Source: Planctomycetaceae bacterium (GTDB lineage Bacteria; Planctomycetota; Planctomycetia; Pirellulales; Pirellulaceae). Taken from it: 35,551 nt of DNA. Position numbers and translations under genes: made by a program. Shown one piece after another: positions 32,734 through 35,551 of the stretch. The stretch lies in the NCBI GenBank assembly GCA_016795075.1, contig JAEUIP010000012.1, positions 1 through 35,551 of the forward strand, read 5' to 3'. Each line of letters starts with the position of its first letter. Position 1 is the stretch's first letter. The notes under the pieces were generated by a model. It saw nothing but the letters and a program-made list of their open reading frames with translations. It was not told where the DNA came from and searched no databases.

Positions 32734-34581
32734 GTGAAGGACAATGGTTTGATGAATACTGGAGCATGGTGGATGGCTGCCGCGGAGGAACGGGGAGCGA
32801 CGGGGCGGGTGAACTGGATGCGGGTCTTGTTGGTCGGTGTGGTTTGGAGCGGCGTCGCGGCAAGCGGTGGTGGTCTGATGGTGGAGTCACCCTCCCTGTG
32901 GGCGGCCATTCAGGAAACCGAACAAGAATCTGCACAAGAAAAGCAAGACGAAGGTCAAGAAAAGCAGGAAGCTGCTCAAGAGACGCAAGAAGACGGAACT
33001 GCGGACTTTGAGAAAGCAACCGAACTCAAAGTAAATGCTCGCCGACCGATCGATTTGGATCGAGTGGTCCAATTGTGTGAGTCGGCGATCAAGAAGGGAC
33101 TGGACCCGGCCAGCAAAGAATTCTGTCAACGCATGATGTTGGATTCGTTGATGGAATACGCGAGGTTGTCGAGCGCGCGGATTTTGGCGCCGAATCGCGA
33201 CCCAAGATGGCGATTCTTGCGCAGTGAATCCATCAAGCGGTTAAACAAGGTGGTCGAATTGGCCCCAGAAACCGTTGAAGCATGGATATTGATCGCCAAA
33301 CTCAATGTGTTGGAAAATGGTGATCGGGATCAAGGCAGCGCGGCCATTGCAAAAATCATTGATTTGTCGGCGGAAAACAAAGCCCAGTTGGCCGAAGCTC
33401 TCTTGTTGCGTGCCGCCTATGCGGAAGATGATAAGCAACGATTGGAAGATCTGAACCAAGCCATTGAAGTCGATCCATCAAACGTTGAAGTTCGCAAGGC
33501 TCGCGCCATCTATTATTTGCGTTCGCAAGACAACGAAAAGGCGATTCTGGACTTTGAAGCGGTGTTGCAATTGGAACCGGGCATTATCGAGAATCGGTTG
33601 CTCTTGACCGAAGTCTTGATGCAAGCGGATCAATTGGACCGCGCGTTGGAGGTCTTAGGTGCAGCCGAAGCAGCGGAAGGCGAAGTACGCCCGAAAATGT
33701 TGATGGCCCAGATCTACTTTCAAAAGAAAGACTATGAAAAGTGTCTGGAGAATGCGAACCAAGTCTTGGAGACAATTCGAGATCTTCCGGACGCCATCAA
33801 TTTGAAGATTCTGTCATTGCTGCAATTGGAACGCAACGAAGAGGCTCTGGCGGTAGCCGATGAATGGGTTAATCGGGCTCCCAATCTGACGCAAGGGTAT
33901 TGGCTGCGAAGCATCGCGAACTCATCCTTGGAGAAGTATGACGCGGCCATCGAAGACTTGAAATTCTTGGTCGAGAACTTCCCGGATAGCCCGCTATTCA
34001 AGTTGCAGCTAGGCAATTTGTACAACGCCTCGGATCGTCCCCGCGCCGCGCTGAAGCTGTTCGACGAGTTGTTTGAAGAGGACCCGGAATTGGAAGGTCT
34101 TTATCGATCGCGCGGCGATGCCTACTTGAGTACCGGTCAACACGCGGAAGCCGTCGCCGACTATGAAAAGGAACTGGCCAAGAACCCGGAAGACTCGGGG
34201 ACGCTCAATAACTTGGCTTGGGTATTGGCCACTTCGCCGAAGGATGAAGTACGCAATGGAGCTCGCGCCTTGGAACTCGGACTGAAGGCTGCGGAATTGA
34301 CGAAGTACGAACAGGCTCACATCCTGTCGACTTTGGCGTCGGGTTATGCGGAAACCGGTGACTTCGAAAAAGCTCGCGAATGGATCGCCAAAGCCGTGGC
34401 AATTGCGGAATCCAACCAAGCCAAGAACGTGGAGAATCTGAAAAAGGAAGCCGCCAGCTACGACAAGAACGAACCGTGGCGGGAACTAGAAGTCAAAGAG
34501 GAAGCCCCGTTGCCGGAATCGGCACCGAAGCGTCGCGAACGTCCACGTCCACAAACGGACAAAGACGAAGATGATTTTTAG
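32734..34581 (+). CDS. Exported TPR-repeat protein
   Basis: The start at GTG 32734 is fixed by AAGGAGGGG five nt upstream. The 615-aa product has a long N-terminal region with a hydrophobic core (WMRVLLVGVVWSGVAASGGG) and a likely cleavage near SLWA-AIQE. A Glu/Gln/Lys-rich stretch follows (about 65-90), then a series of TPR units, for example AILDFEAVLQLEPGIIENRL, AAIEDLKFLVENFPDSPLFK and EAVADYEKELAKNPEDSGTL. The C-terminus is charged (PKRRERPRPQTDKDEDDF). It is likely a periplasmic scaffold or adaptor. The M28 peptidase gene starts 100 nt downstream on the same strand. Partner and function are unknown. Confidence 0.88.
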   Translation: MKDNGLMNTGAWWMAAAEERGATGRVNWMRVLLVGVVWSGVAASGGGLMVESPSLWAAIQETEQESAQEKQDEGQEKQEAAQETQEDGTADFEKATELKVNARRPIDLDRVVQLCESAIKKGLDPASKEFCQRMMLDSLMEYARLSSARILAPNRDPRWRFLRSESIKRLNKVVELAPETVEAWILIAKLNVLENGDRDQGSAAIAKIIDLSAENKAQLAEALLLRAAYAEDDKQRLEDLNQAIEVDPSNVEVRKARAIYYLRSQDNEKAILDFEAVLQLEPGIIENRLLLTEVLMQADQLDRALEVLGAAEAAEGEVRPKMLMAQIYFQKKDYEKCLENANQVLETIRDLPDAINLKILSLLQLERNEEALAVADEWVNRAPNLTQGYWLRSIANSSLEKYDAAIEDLKFLVENFPDSPLFKLQLGNLYNASDRPRAALKLFDELFEEDPELEGLYRSRGDAYLSTGQHAEAVADYEKELAKNPEDSGTLNNLAWVLATSPKDEVRNGARALELGLKAAELTKYEQAHILSTLASGYAETGDFEKAREWIAKAVAIAESNQAKNVENLKKEAASYDKNEPWRELEVKEEAPLPESAPKRRERPRPQTDKDEDDF

Positions 34582-34681
34582 AAAGTCCGTGGGGTGGATC
34601 GTCGCGACGCCTTGAACGGTTACTTGGAAATTAGCAATATTTTCCGTGGTCTTAAGCACACTCGAATTGAAAGTGGAATCC

Positions 34682-35551
34682 ATGCGAATTTCGTTAGCAG
34701 CGATCTGGATGTTGGTCGGTCTGATTGGATCGGTTCCGTCCGTGCTTCACGGCGATGAGCCGATCGTCGCGACTGCCTCGGTGTCGATCGATGAGCTTGC
34801 GGAAAAATTCAACTTGCCGCCTGCGCAGGTGGAGGTTCTCTTGAAAATTATCGAGGAAGGCCAGCAGCGCAGTCAGGTAATGGACCATTTGAATCATTTG
34901 TGTTTGGAGATTGGGCCGCGTTTGACGGGATCGACCCGATTAGAAACCGCCAACCGTTGGACTGCCGAACGATTCGAGAGTTTTGGGCTCAAGAACGTCG
35001 CGGTGAAACAGTGGGGTGAGATGCCCGTGCGTTTTGATCGCGGACCTTCTACCGGAGAAATGGTCAAGCCGGTTGAACGAAAGTTCGAGTTCACGACGCG
35101 CAGTTGGTCGGCGGGCACCAATGGTCCGGTCGAGGGAATTCTGATTCGCGAACCGCAAACCGAAGAAGAATTGAATGCCGTCGCCGAACGACTGGCCGGG
35201 GCCTGGATCTTGCGGGCTTCGGCGCGAGAAAAAGGACCCTATGCGGATCGACTGGATAGCGCCGGAATTGCCGGCGTGATCACGACCTCGGCCGACGAAT
35301 TGGTGCGAACCGGCGGTGTCAGTGGAATCATGCAGTTGGATTTTGATAATCTGGCACCAGGTGTGGGTGTCGTGGTACGGCGATCCGACTACGATGCCAT
35401 GAATAGTCGGTTGGCAGATAATGAAGAAGTTGTGGTCAAGTTTGATTTGAACCATCACTTCGAACGTGGCCCCATACCGCTCTACAACACGATTGCCGAA
35501 ATTCCCGGCAGCGAACGACCCGATGAAGTCGTTATCATCTCGGCCCATTTG
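34682..35551 (+). CDS. Exported M28-family metallopeptidase (N-terminal part, cut by window edge)
   Basis: The frame opens at ATG 34682 and stays open for 290 codons to the right edge. The N-terminus MRISLAAIWMLVGLIGSV is a signal peptide with likely cleavage near VLHGDEP. The middle (residues about 140-250) resembles the PA-type insert of M28 proteins (GAWILRASAREKGPYADRLD; AGIAGVITTSADEL). The last visible part, YNTIAEIPGSERPDEVVIIS followed by AHL, is the M28 zinc-site strand, with the first His ligand of the HxD motif just at the edge. The family includes aminopeptidases and carboxypeptidases acting outside the cytoplasm. Its position behind the TPR gene may be an operon; no terminator is seen between them. 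Confidence 0.85.
   Translation, partial: MRISLAAIWMLVGLIGSVPSVLHGDEPIVATASVSIDELAEKFNLPPAQVEVLLKIIEEGQQRSQVMDHLNHLCLEIGPRLTGSTRLETANRWTAERFESFGLKNVAVKQWGEMPVRFDRGPSTGEMVKPVERKFEFTTRSWSAGTNGPVEGILIREPQTEEELNAVAERLAGAWILRASAREKGPYADRLDSAGIAGVITTSADELVRTGGVSGIMQLDFDNLAPGVGVVVRRSDYDAMNSRLADNEEVVVKFDLNHHFERGPIPLYNTIAEIPGSERPDEVVIISAHL

Overview
The window looks like a chromosomal segment of a planctomycete, probably of the Pirellulaceae type (Rhodopirellula/Blastopirellula relatives). This rests on ribosomal protein style, a very large signal peptidase I with an internal insertion, a Tat-exported Gfo/Idh/MocA oxidoreductase, several xylose-isomerase-like TIM barrels and large TPR proteins. No database search was possible, so the taxon is an inference. 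I see no tRNA, rRNA, insertion sequence, prophage or CRISPR array.

Region 1 (1-10992, minus strand) is the S10-spc ribosomal superoperon. It reads rpsJ, rplC, rplD, rplW, rplB, rpsS, rplV, rpsC, rplP, rpmC, rpsQ, rplN, rplE, rpsN (zinc type), rpsH, rplF, rplR, rpsE, rplO, secY, with secY cut by the left edge. Two canonical members are missing from their places: rplX (L24) between rplN and rplE, and rpmD (L30) between rpsE and rplO. The rpsC 3' end overlaps the rplP 5' end by 62 nt. A good sigma70-type promoter (TTGACA-N18-TAAACT) lies about 285 nt ahead of rpsJ, and rpsJ is not preceded by tuf/fusA.

Region 2 (11055-14536, plus strand) is a two-gene unit: a sugar phosphate isomerase/epimerase-like TIM barrel translationally coupled (ATGA overlap) to a long U32-family protein related to RNA hydroxylation factors. 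Its putative promoter sits inside an inverted repeat.

Region 3 (14553-19526, minus strand) is a likely operon: lepB (648 aa, insertion between boxes D and E), lptB with a 180-residue Pro-rich tail containing a 15-bp tandem repeat, an alpha/beta hydrolase, and a second TIM-barrel isomerase.

Region 4 (19872-23534, plus strand) holds a 76-aa conserved-looking small protein, a DoxX-like membrane protein with a long coiled-coil insertion, and a Tat-dependent Gfo/Idh/MocA oxidoreductase followed by a hairpin plus T7 terminator candidate.

Region 5 (23892-30934, plus strand) is the most interesting part. A 1,100-residue exported TPR protein is followed by ExbB/TolQ-like and ExbD/TolR-like proton-channel subunits and then a 754-aa protein. 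That last protein has a TonB/TolA-like N-terminal membrane anchor (S-x3-H in the helix), an acidic disordered linker and a C-terminal alpha/alpha-toroid domain with QW (squalene-cyclase/prenyltransferase-type) repeats. The layout resembles a Tol-Pal/TonB-type energised envelope machine whose effector end has been replaced by a toroid domain.

Region 6 (31079-35551) holds a DUF423 membrane protein, a convergent RadC-family protein with an extra N-terminal domain, a second exported TPR protein, and the start of an exported M28-family peptidase cut by the right edge.
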